DNA of 64,000 nucleotides, taken from contig AJFK01000257.1 of NCBI GenBank assembly GCA_000467715.1, positions 1 through 64,000 on the forward strand, written 5' to 3'. Source of the DNA: Hysterium pulicare CBS 123377. Its lineage: Eukaryota; Ascomycota; Dothideomycetes; Hysteriales; Hysteriaceae. The notes under the pieces were generated by a model. It was not told where the DNA came from, did no database searches, and was given only the letters and a program-made list of their open reading frames with translations. This document shows, piece by piece, positions 24,201-33,906 of the stretch (its first letter is position 1; each line of letters begins with the position of its first letter). Position numbers and translations under genes: made by a program.

Positions 24201-24709
24201 GTGGACAGAGCCATGGATCTGCTAATGGAGGAGCGAAGGCCGACGACAACGACGCGCCTTCCAAGCCTGACATTTCCGCTCTACTCGATCTAGAAATGGC
24301 GAAGTTGATGTTAGAGATGGAAGGCACTCCCAAATCAACCAATCCTCTTCCATCCCATGCCGCCCGACCCAAAGCCACCAAAGCCGGGAAGTCTAAAGTC
24401 AAATTGGCCGCCCTCAAACTTTCGACTACCTGGCGAGTGGAACCAGCTCAACCAGCTCAGCCAACTCCAGGAATGCAGGCCCTCAAATGTGCTCGCTTTC
24501 TTCGCTTCGGTGATGGACTAATTGACTACCCTCGCGGCATCAACTCTCCAAACCCTGCGTTGAATAATGGTGTTGAGGGCAGGCGCAAGGGACGCCAGTA
24601 TGATAAGGAATTCTTGCTTCAGTTCCAGGTCTTCAAAGAGAAGCCTTCAGTCGACTGGGATCTACAGTGGAAGGAACTCGTTCGGAACGGAAAAGGTGGA
24701 CGCGGATAG
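18294..24709 (+). CDS. ZNFX1/Hrr1-type NFX1 zinc-finger SF1 helicase (RNA silencing)
   Basis: Four exons (18294-19389, 19439-21862, 21914-22858, 22917-24709) encode 2085 residues. An N-terminal CCCH zinc finger uses C21, C30, C36 and H40. The SF1 helicase follows, with Walker A QGPPGTGKS at about 640, the Walker B-like box LICEEAGEVLE at about 912, FGDHQQLRPS at about 940, DNFQGEEAKVVVISLVR at about 1145 and NVLLSRAQHGMY at about 1180. A row of NFX1-type Cys/His clusters (LTCGHACVNRCH, LPCGHSCSKPC and others) fills about 1220-1480. An RZ-type finger lies near 1880-1915 (CHWHTCRNGHPF ... RCPQCGEEIGG). Fission-yeast Hrr1 (RNA-directed RNA polymerase complex), Neurospora SAD-3 (meiotic silencing by unpaired DNA) and animal ZNFX1 share this architecture. 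A role in small-RNA silencing is inferred from that. All motifs are intact. Confidence 0.9.
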
Positions 24710-25245
24710 TCTTTTCACTGGCTTGTTGTCCTTCTATAGCTGTGCCTTTGAGACGGGTGGCCTTGTGGGAGATGTGTACGAATACGGTAAACCCAGGAAA
24801 TAGTTGAAACAAGGTAGTGGATGTGGTTCACGGGCTGTCCAAATGTCGATGTTGCGAGACATGTCTGTCTCTGCTCATGTAAATCCAATAAAGTCGAAAA
24901 AAATATACGATGCGTTGTCGACCTACTGTGAGGTATCTGATAAGTAAATTTAAATATGTAAACGTCCAGGTGAGATGAGCTTGTCGTATAAACTTTCATA
25001 AACATCCTAATAGGGATAGATTTGGACTGGTCCCAGCTCCACGTAATATAATGAATCTCCATCCAGTATCCATAATCATGACAACACCAAATCCCTAAAT
25101 TCCCACGCTCCCAAATACCATAAAAATATCCGCTAGATACTGTCAAAATCTAACCAATGCATACCCCACTCCCAAGCGCCACGCTCAGAAATGTAACAAC
25201 GCAATAAGAAGAATACTTTAAGTACAAAAGAAAAGTAGGAGTGCC
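24710..25245. other. Intergenic region between convergent genes
   Basis: This spacer holds the 3' flanks of the helicase gene and of the next, minus-strand gene. AT-rich stretches occur near 24885-24960. No gene seen. Confidence 0.5.
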
Positions 25246-27324
25246 TTATTCAATACTCATCTTCATAAGCCCCTCACTCGTATCCGTCATACCCTGCAAG
25301 CCAATCCTCTTAGGACCCAAAGCAGGCGTCATGCTAGCGACGCTGCCTCCACTATTCGAGCGTTCGCCCGTCGCATGACCAGAAACCGAGTTCTCGCGAC
25401 TTGCTTTTTGAGCGTTGCTCCATAGGCCATCTCTCTGACCTGGTGACTGGGAGAGGATAGGACTATTTTGTACACTGACGCCCGGGGAAACGGCACGTCT
25501 TTTGATTGAGCTCCCGTCGAGATCATCGTCTCGTCGACGTTTGTTTGATTTCTTCAGACCATCTGCTGCTGTGGGTGGGGCGAGAGGTTGTGGTGTTGAG
25601 GAGCGAGAGAATAATCCAGCGGAGCTTGATCGTTCTGGGCCGGCGGTGACGTTGTTTGATGGTAATGAAGTAGATACTGCGGAGACGGTTGGAGAGTCCA
25701 TGTTGATATCCTCGCTCATAGCAGAAGAGCCTGCTCGAGCAAAGATGGGTGGAGGTGGGGTGTGTTGATTATCCTGACTCCAGAAGCCTCTTCCTCCGGA
25801 ATTCTTCGCCGCGCCTAGTCCGAATGCTGAGAATAGTCCTTTGGCCGTTGAGCTATCCAGACTCATGCCGCTCTCACTACCTTCTTCTGGGACACCTTCA
25901 AGCGGGCCGTCTAGTCCGGGAACGGCAGGTAACAACGTTGGAGAGGAGTGAGTAGTGGTAGATGGGAAAAGGTCAACCTCAGCGTCGCTTTCTCGAACTT
26001 GTCGAATGATTTCAGCTTCTCGGCGAAATTCGCTATCGACTGGTGCGCTCTCTTCAAGTAGTTCTGCTTTGATGCGGCCGAACTGCCTTGACTTGGGCTG
26101 GTTGGTCGTCAGAAATGGATCTTTTTTGAATATTTGAGATAGAATACTTACTAGTAAATTACCTCGCCGAGTGACAGCTCTTCGAACAACCCCAGGTGTT
26201 AGTGGAGGTGCGGGTGCTGCTTCATCACCACTATCATTCCCAGAGGATATGTGTAGGTCGTTGGTAAACATTGAGAGACTTTCTCGTCGGGACCCCGTTT
26301 TGCTGCGAATAACGCCTTCTCTTGCGAAGGGTCCGTCTTTGCCATTCGGTGGTGAACTAGGTCCGGGGCTAGCCATAGAACTGTGCCCGCTGGCACTACT
26401 TGAACTTTTTCGACTCCGACCTTTGCGTAACCTGGCGCGTTGTATGCTCATGAATGTGGGTGGGCCGCCTGGAGAAAATATGTTGGCCCAAGCTCCTGCG
26501 GGACCGGTCGCGCCTATATCCCCAAATGGTGCGCTGCCATGAGAGTTCGATTTGAGAACATGAGGTGTCATGAGCATTGGATCGTCATTATCATCAGCAT
26601 CCAATGGGTCAATGTCCGAGCTACCACTGGAAGAATCTGAGCGAAGCATGTTGATACTTCCAACCGAGCTCGAAGCGCCAGTCCTGTCACCACGACCCCA
26701 CATAGACCCTCCATTCACATTAGGTGAATCCATCACTATGGAGTTTGACCGATTCTTCCTTGAAGGTATCATCATTCCCTTTTGTGTGATTGTTGGCGAC
26801 GAATCGGGTGAAGATTGATCGGCGAGGGTGGAATGGTGGAGGTTCGTGCAGGCACGAGAGAATTCGGCACCTCTGGAGTGACGTGGAAGTATAGAAGCGG
26901 GAGATGCGTAGGTGTTGCGAGCATCTAGTTGAGGGGAAAGAGGGACGCGGTTAGCAAAGTTTGCGGGACTGGGCATGGCTCCATCCCGGGGTGGCATCTG
27001 AAGAGACAATCCCCTTGAAAGAAAATCCGGTCTCCTTGGAGTGCGCGGGCTAGAGATGATTGTATGATCATCCTTCGATGTACGCAGGGGCTCGCGAAAT
27101 TTTGGGGAAGGAGACAGTTGCGGTGTCGAATCCGACAGTGATCGAGCTTTTGAGGGCGTATGTACAGTACTATTGGATCTAGGGGTATAGTCATCGCCTT
27201 CTCCACTACTAAAGGAAGTTTGAGTAGACTTTTGACTGGCAAGCTGGCTTCCAATCATGGCTTCAATGGATGGTGGAGGCAGGGGCGCCTCTGTCATATT
27301 CGAGAAGGGATTGTTGGATACCAT
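25246..27324 (-). CDS. Ser/Pro-rich disordered nuclear-type protein, family unknown
   Basis: Exons 26152-27324 and 25246-26097 give 674 residues. The 54-nt intron is a multiple of three without a stop, so retention would add 18 residues and give 692. Most of the protein is low-complexity Ser/Pro/Gly sequence with many SP and TP sites, suggesting phosphorylation by proline-directed kinases. A conserved-looking island, RRGNLLPKSRQFGRIKAEL followed by SEFRREAEIIRQVRESD, spans the splice junction at about residues 387-425. A basic KKSNKRRRDDD stretch and a second IKRRA cluster near the C-terminus resemble nuclear localisation signals. No enzyme domain or named family was recognised. A cell-cycle or transcription-linked role is speculation from composition only. 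Confidence 0.8.
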   Translation of the reverse strand: MVSNNPFSNMTEAPLPPPSIEAMIGSQLASQKSTQTSFSSGEGDDYTPRSNSTVHTPSKARSLSDSTPQLSPSPKFREPLRTSKDDHTIISSPRTPRRPDFLSRGLSLQMPPRDGAMPSPANFANRVPLSPQLDARNTYASPASILPRHSRGAEFSRACTNLHHSTLADQSSPDSSPTITQKGMMIPSRKNRSNSIVMDSPNVNGGSMWGRGDRTGASSSVGSINMLRSDSSSGSSDIDPLDADDNDDPMLMTPHVLKSNSHGSAPFGDIGATGPAGAWANIFSPGGPPTFMSIQRARLRKGRSRKSSSSASGHSSMASPGPSSPPNGKDGPFAREGVIRSKTGSRRESLSMFTNDLHISSGNDSGDEAAPAPPLTPGVVRRAVTRRGNLLVSILSQIFKKDPFLTTNQPKSRQFGRIKAELLEESAPVDSEFRREAEIIRQVRESDAEVDLFPSTTTHSSPTLLPAVPGLDGPLEGVPEEGSESGMSLDSSTAKGLFSAFGLGAAKNSGGRGFWSQDNQHTPPPPIFARAGSSAMSEDINMDSPTVSAVSTSLPSNNVTAGPERSSSAGLFSRSSTPQPLAPPTAADGLKKSNKRRRDDDLDGSSIKRRAVSPGVSVQNSPILSQSPGQRDGLWSNAQKASRENSVSGHATGERSNSGGSVASMTPALGPKRIGLQGMTDTSEGLMKMSIE

Positions 27325-27861
27325 GGTGTATTGCGCTGGTCAATGGGGCAATAGATGCCCTCCAACAGAGGTATATGAAATGTGAACATATCAGGAGGCG
27401 GCGAGGTTGGAGAATTCACACGGTGGATGAAATGTTTCACTTTCGCGCTGAGGCTATGTAAAGGTGAATGTCGGAGCTTTGACAGGGCGGGGTTACTTTG
27501 AGCCGCCACACGTGCTTCCAGCACTGAAGGTACTATTGGTCATATCGTAAAGCATAGTCAATCAGAGGCCTCTGTTTGAGAAGCCTTTTGACTGTATGTT
27601 CGCCGTTATCTGTTATCTACCTTCTCTAAAGATGTTGCTTGAACGATGTTGCCTGAAAGCTATGTCATGTGCTCAGAGCGACGCTAAACCTAATAAGTCA
27701 TGGAAGGTTTGGAATGTGAAGGAAAAAAGAAATTTTGCGTAGATGATTTTCGCACTGAACAAAGATTCATCCTCCACATGACCTGAAATCAGGAAACAAG
27801 ATCTTGCAAAATGCGGACAATTCAGGAGACGAAATCCGGTGACACAGACTGCAGAGGCGGC
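27325..27861. other. Intergenic region
   Basis: This is the promoter region of the preceding minus-strand gene and the 3' flank of the next. It contains a CACGTG box near 27508. No gene seen. Confidence 0.45.
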
Positions 27862-29946
27862 TCAAGCGCATACGATACCTTTCACATAGTTGATATCCTC
27901 CCATGTGGCTTCCCAAATGTTCAACAGTTCAAGCTTCCACTTCTTACCTTCACGCCTTAACTTTCCGACACACCTGCACATTTTCATCCTCTTAACCTGA
28001 GCGAGGAACCGCCCACTGTCGTAATCCCATAGCTCAACTCCCTTCCAAATCTCAAAGGTTCCTTCGATGAACGGAGGATGATCATGGAATAGATCACAGA
28101 AGACAAAGTGCTGTTTGGTTGTGTCGGGTTCTCTCCACGAGGATGCAACTCGAGCATAGAGTTCGATAATTACGTGCATTCCAATACGAACTGCTTGACA
28201 ACCAGCATTGAGCGCTTCGCCCACGCGGAAACAAGTCCGTAGCAGCGTTGCGGCCGACAGCCCAATTATCGGCGATCTGTCTTGAACCGGTGGAGGAAAA
28301 GGAGGTCGTACGATTGGCCTAAAGCCGACTCTAAAGCTTGACTTCGTAGTCCGATCTGTTTTTCCTGGAGACCCAACATTGTTCGACCCTGGATGTCGCG
28401 AAGAAGAGATACGGCAAACACCATCAACTGGAGATGATTCGGGTAGTTCTTGCTCAACACATCTTATCTCAGCCTCTATGTTGAATAAGAGTTTTGTTGT
28501 TCCTGGATCGCGCTTTCGTTGACTCCTCGACACAAGTCCACCGACGTTCTCTGTCGATGCTGTTGTAATGCTTGCTGTTGGGCCATCTGCAATGTTAACG
28601 TCATTAAGTGAAGGTTGAGACCTTTTCTGCGTGTTGGAGTAATGAACCATTGGCACCTGCTGCCTATCTGAACGGTCCTCTGGTAGGCTCAAAAGATCAG
28701 CATCACTCAATCCATCGTCAAAATCGTCAAAGAACTGTTCTAGATTCTGCTGCGTATCGTAAGTGTAACTATCAGAATCCACCATATCATTGGAAAGGTC
28801 CATTTGAGCAAGCTCTGCGGGTGTTAAATGATCGAAAATATCGAACTCATCATCTGGAGTATCAGTAGATTCATAATCGGCAAATGATGTAGGTTGCATC
28901 GGTTGTTCCTCGCTACTGGCGTGCTCGCTGGCTTGTTCTTGAGTCTCTTTCGAAAAGATTTTTTGCTTGCGAGGTGTTTGCGCATTTGACATTGCTGGTT
29001 GATCAGAACAAAGCATGTGAACCTGACTGGTGAAAAGACCTTTGGGGCCAATCGCTGTTGACGACGCGATATTCGGGTAGGCGGCAAAACCAAACCTGTC
29101 TCTTTGAGAGGAGGAGGCACTTGGATAGACAGAGGGCTCTCGCCCTTTTCGTTCTCTAACCCCCTCTAGAGTAGTTTCGGAGGGAGCAATGCCATACACC
29201 CGTTCAGGACTTGAGGGAGCCATCGTGCGCGACGAACTGGAATCATCATCCAGGAACCCGATTGTTTGCGATGAAGGCTGAGATTTGAAAGAGTTGAGCT
29301 TGTTCATCGTAACTTCAGAAAGAACAATTGGGGTTAGAAGAGATTTGCTTGCTTGGTCAAGCTTCACAGTCTGAGTTGCAAAAGGCCCAAGGCCATCCTT
29401 TTCAGTCGGAATCATTCCCATTCCAGGCTTGGTTACGCGGAGATCATCTGAAATGCGTCTTTGTTTTGCACTCGTCTTAGTTGTAGGTTTAGTTCTAGTG
29501 CGCTTGCGCGAACCGGCACCTTTCCGGAGGTTGTCGTCAAGAAAAGATGAAGACGGCTGCCGTGGGCCGTTTCTAGCGAGTTTAGATAGCCCATCATCTT
29601 TTTCATCTAGGCCCAGGTACTCAGCCACAATAGGATTTCGCTGCCTTGATGGAGACGCATCCGTAGGTTGGCCCTCCCTCAACTCTGAGACTGTGGCTGG
29701 CGGACAGGTTGAGCTAGATACGTTAACAGGCGTGAACCTTGAGGGAGTCCATTGATCAATGCCTGTTTGCCTAGTTACACAACCGTCAGTCAGAAATAGT
29801 TAGTTATGGATCATTTGATGATCGTGACTGTGACGAAGAATTTCAACGTGAAGGAGGGTGTCTATGGATCGCTACCTTCGCTTCTGCGATGGGCCACCCC
29901 ACATGTCAACACCCTGCTCATCTGTTTTCCGTCGTTTCTCTCCCAT
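27862..29946 (-). CDS. Fungal protein of unknown function with conserved C-terminal domain
   Basis: Two exons (29876-29946, 27862-29770) encode 659 residues. The first exon, MGEKRRKTDEQGVDMWGGPS, is needed for an ATG start; without it the frame would begin at a TTG. The first 480 residues are disordered and charged, with a basic GSRKRTRTKPTTKTSAKQRR cluster likely to act as a nuclear signal and an acidic patch near 330. The C-terminal 150 residues look folded: IIGLSAATLLRTCFRVGEAL, CQAVRIGMHVIIELYARVAS, GVELWDYDSGRFLAQVKRMK and WEATWEDINYVKGIV. This tail has the alternating pattern of a beta-rich domain and is typical of fungal proteins annotated only as hypothetical. I cannot name a function. 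Confidence 0.82.
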
Positions 29947-30589
29947 TTCGTTTCTACATGCGGGGAAGTATGAGGCGTGAAGGTGGAATTGAGTGAAGGA
30001 CTCAGATCGGAGCGTCGCACAACGTTTTTCCTTTGGTGCAACATCCTTGGACAAAGCTTGGTGGGGCAGCCGCCTTCCGAACAACATCATCACATTGCCT
30101 ATTGCTATTCACCTTTTCAATCCACGGCACTTATTGCACTCTTCATGGTTTTACAGTCTTTCACTCGTGGTAAATCTGTCTCAACATCATTGTTGACCAT
30201 TCTTTGGATTTGGATCTGAAGATCAACAGAACTGGAGCTCGGCCCCTCCATCGGACAACAACCTGACAGCATCGCTGAGGAGTTTCGGCTCCCCGCGTAC
30301 GATACCTCTGAGTCCACTCAACCTATCACCATCTCGGGAGAAGTATTGTGCATGAGAGAAGCTCTTTGGATACTGCAGCCGAAGCCGACCTTTCTGTATG
30401 TTCTACCCCTCACAGCTTACTGTCTTTACTGTTATTGACTGATCGTCAACTAGCCAGATCCCCAGGCAGAAGGTTGTTGCTACAGCCCGTGTCCAGGGAC
30501 GCCCACTGAGAGAAAGACGCAGAATTGCGCCGTTTCACACTAAAAGTAGAAGTTGGTGACGCATTCGTTGTGGGAAGTAAACGATCATC
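29947..30589. promoter_or_regulatory. Divergent promoter region
   Basis: A 643-bp region lies between divergent start codons of the unknown nuclear-type protein and the LSB5-like gene. Short ORFs here have no supported homology. Confidence 0.45.
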
Positions 30590-32328
30590 ATGTTCAGCGG
30601 ACCTGTAAGCTTTGCATCTTTTCATATATGTGTTCTGCTTCGCACTTGATGTCTCGAATTTCTACCGCACTCCTACCTTAAATCAGTCAGTTATCAATTG
30701 TAATGTCTACGTTGCCGTTGCTCTCGGTCAGCAACATGAACCTGCCGTGCCAATATGGGTCCAACATTCCTCCTCCGTCGTATCGCAGTAGTATCCGCCG
30801 TCCGAGACCAAGAGATCCCCCTCCGTACACCAAGTATCCTACCTGTAGCAAAACAAAATTGAAACTGAAGTCCTTACACCATCACAAGTCGTACTCCTCG
30901 AACGATATTCCGATTTTTCTAAATCCTTGTCCAATATGCTTTTTCAATTATTGTTGTCGTGCGCTAAACGTTTGGGTCAAAACTCAGAGAAAGCCTTATT
31001 CGGCAGTGACGGTTCAGATTGATCGCCTCACTAGCGAGCAATACGAAGAAAATGATCTTGGTGGAATCGTGGACCTCATTGAAGTGGTAAGGATTCAGGA
31101 ATCTGGTCCAACCGAAGCTGCTAGGGCAATTCGAAAGAAACTGTAAGCTGTCTCCTGCAGCAACCTCCACAAATGTGCTAACCCCAGAACAGCAAATATG
31201 GAAGTGTCCATCGTCAACTCCGCGCTCTTACTATTCTCGATGGTTTGATCCAAAATGCTGGTAGCAGGTTTCAGCGTACCTTCGCGGATGAACCACTTCT
31301 CGAGCGTCTGAGGTTGCTTGCCAAAGATGATGTGGTAGACCCTGAAGTGCGAGCCAGATGCAACGTTCTCTTCCGACAATGGGCGGCTGCATACAAGGGC
31401 ACTCCCGGCCTGGAAAGAATCGCAGCACTTTATAAACAATTACCACACACCAGACGTCCACAGCCACATCAATCGAAGGTGCTACGCGAGACAGAGGCGG
31501 AAGCAGAGCGTGATAATGCTTCTTCGCCACCATCAGCCACTTCTCGGCGAGGCCCATCGCCGCCATCCCAGTTCCCTTTACCGGCGTCGTCGACTGCGCG
31601 ACCGATTGCTCTCGGTGCGGCCCCGCTTCCAAGCTCATCACTATTCAAGAAGGACAAGAAGCACAAAAACAAGTCCTTCAATCTGGAGAAAGATAAAGGC
31701 CAACTTCTTGAGACGATCGCATCAGCTTCTGTCGCCAGCACGAACCTCATGAACGCGTTACAATTGATTAATCGCGAACAACAGCGCGTGAGTGAGAATC
31801 CGGAAGTCATGTCTCGATTTGAATCATGTAAGACTTTACGTCGGCAAATCCTCCGGTACATCCAAGTCGTCGAGTCGGATCAATACATTGGTAGCTTACT
31901 CAGTGCGAACGATGAATTGGTCAAAGCGTTGATGGCGTTTGAAATCATGGATAAGAGCATCGACGATGATAGTGATAGCGAGCACGAAGGTTATCAGCCA
32001 CCTACATCTCCACAGAAGACGGGATCATCCCAAGGTGCCACGGCAGCCCTGGCTGGTCTTTCCCTTAACGAAGCTGCTCCACCGAGACCACCGAGACCAA
32101 CCAGTATAGGAATGCCACAACAGCCTCAATATTCTTCGACTTCAGGAAAACAGAAAGCGAAAGATGTTGAGAGTGAGCCGGAAGAGGATTTCGACGAGGA
32201 CGATCCTTTCGGTGACCAGAATGCCGTAAAGACCCCTTATGTGGAGAAGTCGGGCATGACATGGTGAGTAACTCATCAAATCTTTTTGCATGTTGTCCAG
32301 CTAATTCTATGATAGGAGAGATGTCTGA
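30590..32328 (+). CDS. LSB5: VHS/GAT-domain endocytic adaptor, LSB5-like
   Basis: Four exons (30590-30604, 30988-31142, 31193-32263, 32316-32328) encode 417 residues. The first exon is 5 codons and lies before a 383-nt intron; the last adds only the terminal residues after GMTW. The VHS domain (residues about 5-145) includes AVTVQIDRLTSEQYEENDL, IRKKLKYGSVHRQLRALTIL and ARCNVLFRQWAAAYKG. A GAT-like helical bundle covers about 225-320 (ETIASASVASTNLMNALQLI ... NDELVKALMAF). A Pro-rich linker and an acidic FDEDDPFGDQ tail follow. Yeast Lsb5 binds Las17 and ubiquitin at actin patches and acts in endocytosis and trafficking; the same is inferred here. The tiny terminal exons rest on splice consensus and on the family's usual ends. 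Confidence 0.88.
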
Positions 32329-33098
32329 TGACCATTTGATATTTACCATGATTCTGTAGTGAGGGGAGTTTGAATCGGGCGTTTCATGAAATTGACCTTT
32401 TTGCATTAGCATCACGATTAACGTATTGGCTAATACCCTATCTAGACACTGTTATCTGTACTGGGTTTATTGGTATCGTCTTGAAGGTCTAAAGATCGTA
32501 CAAATAACTTCTATCATTTTTTGAGCTTGGCACTTCATTGGTCGGCTCTCCTGCCTCATGTGAACGCCGCCTATGAGGACAAAGACCTGGATTGAACGTT
32601 TTGATAGACTATGCGTACTCCGTACATACAATTCGTTCATAACTCCTCCATGTCAACAGTGCCGTTATGTTTTCTAACCTTGGAAATCAGGAGTTGGTCT
32701 AGGACTGGTGTTGCGCCACGGCGGCTCTCTAAACTTGGATTTAGCGCCCACTGCAACGTCACCACCAAGGCGGCGCAGCACTTGCTTGGCTACCTACGGC
32801 GAGAAGTGTCCAAACGTGTTTTAAACATCAGACCGTTCCTCCCATCTCAACGCACTGTTCACACATCTACATCCTTCATCACAAGCCGGTCGCAAATTTC
32901 CATTCTGCTGTACGATTTGAGCATGTAAGTCTAGCCCAAACCCGCATCCAAATTCAGCTTTGATTATGGCTAAAGAGTTGCATCAGCTTCGCCGCCCTTC
33001 AGATACTCCCTGCGCCTTGCATTCCTCAAACGCCTTGCATCAAGATCACTTACGAACCAAACTTCCTATCTGAACCAATACCACTGGCCATTTCGAAA
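32329..33098. other. Intergenic region upstream of the metallothionein-like ORF
   Basis: No supported gene apart from a possible 5' untranslated leader. A GTAAGT-to-CAG interval at 32925-32986 could be a 5'UTR intron. A 105-codon ORF at about 32611-32928 shows no family resemblance. Confidence 0.4.
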
Positions 33099-33224
33099 AT
33101 GCCTCAATCAACCAAAAGCTCTGTCACATCCACCACCTCCATTGTCAAGCCGGCCGGGACACAATGCAATTGCTACAGTGGCGATAGTTGTTCTTGCTGC
33201 TGCATCCCATGCACAGTGATGTAA
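33099..33224 (+). CDS. Candidate metallothionein-like Cys-rich peptide
   Basis: An ORF of 41 residues starts at an ATG preceded by a favourable cgaaa context. The first 22 residues are Ser/Thr-rich. Residues 23-38 read CNCYSGDSCSCCCIPC, seven cysteines in 16 positions with two CxC units and a CCC run. Seven cysteines in CxC spacing is the hallmark of short fungal copper metallothioneins, so cytosolic metal binding is a reasonable guess. The CCC run and the Ser/Thr leader are not typical of the Neurospora type. No signal peptide is visible. The gene is short, so chance cannot be excluded; transcript evidence would decide. Confidence 0.5.
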   Translation: MPQSTKSSVTSTTSIVKPAGTQCNCYSGDSCSCCCIPCTVM

Positions 33225-33906
33225 ATAAAGACAAACCACATACCAGCAGCATTGGAAGAACATTGTTATCTTTAACGGCGTTTTGGAATGTCGATTCGAT
33301 GCCACGAAAGCGGGCAGGTTGACACGTCGGGGAAAGGGGAGGATACCTTTTTGATAGAAACTCTGCCAAGTCATTAAAGGGTCAAGGAGTATACAATTGA
33401 ATGTTTACTACGTCTTTATTCCGTTTTTTTCTTCTGAATATTTCACTATCAACCCATCGTAACTACGGACTTCTTGAACGATGACATCTTGCAATCGATA
33501 TCCTTTTCAGTGTCCAATATATACCTCGCCTAATTTCCTCGGTTTCTAAAGTCAAAGGTTGTTCATAGCTATCGTTCTTTGGAGCCTGAAGGTTCTCAGG
33601 AAACAAAATTTCAAAGGCGCAGTGCTTGGTTAAAATTCAGCCACAGCAAGGATACTCCAATATCTCGGGAGAAAATGCGCTGTTGCCTGCGCGCAACCCT
33701 GGGGCGCGGGGGCAGGCGCTTAACGCAACCCTCCATGTCGCACCCTGTTGCGGCACAGCAGTCAGAGCATCAAATATGCTCGAGGTGCGCTTCCCCAAAG
33801 CTCTCAAAATATTTCTCTCGATATGTACTTCGATAAAACCTAAGCGTTCTTTGTTCAGATTTTCCAGCGTTGCTAGTTCTCGTCTCGGCTTGGTAGAGCG
33901 ATCAGC
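33225..33906. other. Intergenic region
   Basis: This is the 3' flank of the Cys-rich ORF and the promoter of the membrane-protein gene. No further gene supported. Confidence 0.4.

Noticed and set aside
30703-31146. 147-codon ORF as the N-terminus of the LSB5-like protein
   Set aside because: The part before KPYSAV is unlike any VHS protein. The five-codon exon at 30590 with a CAG acceptor at 30987 gives the normal family start.
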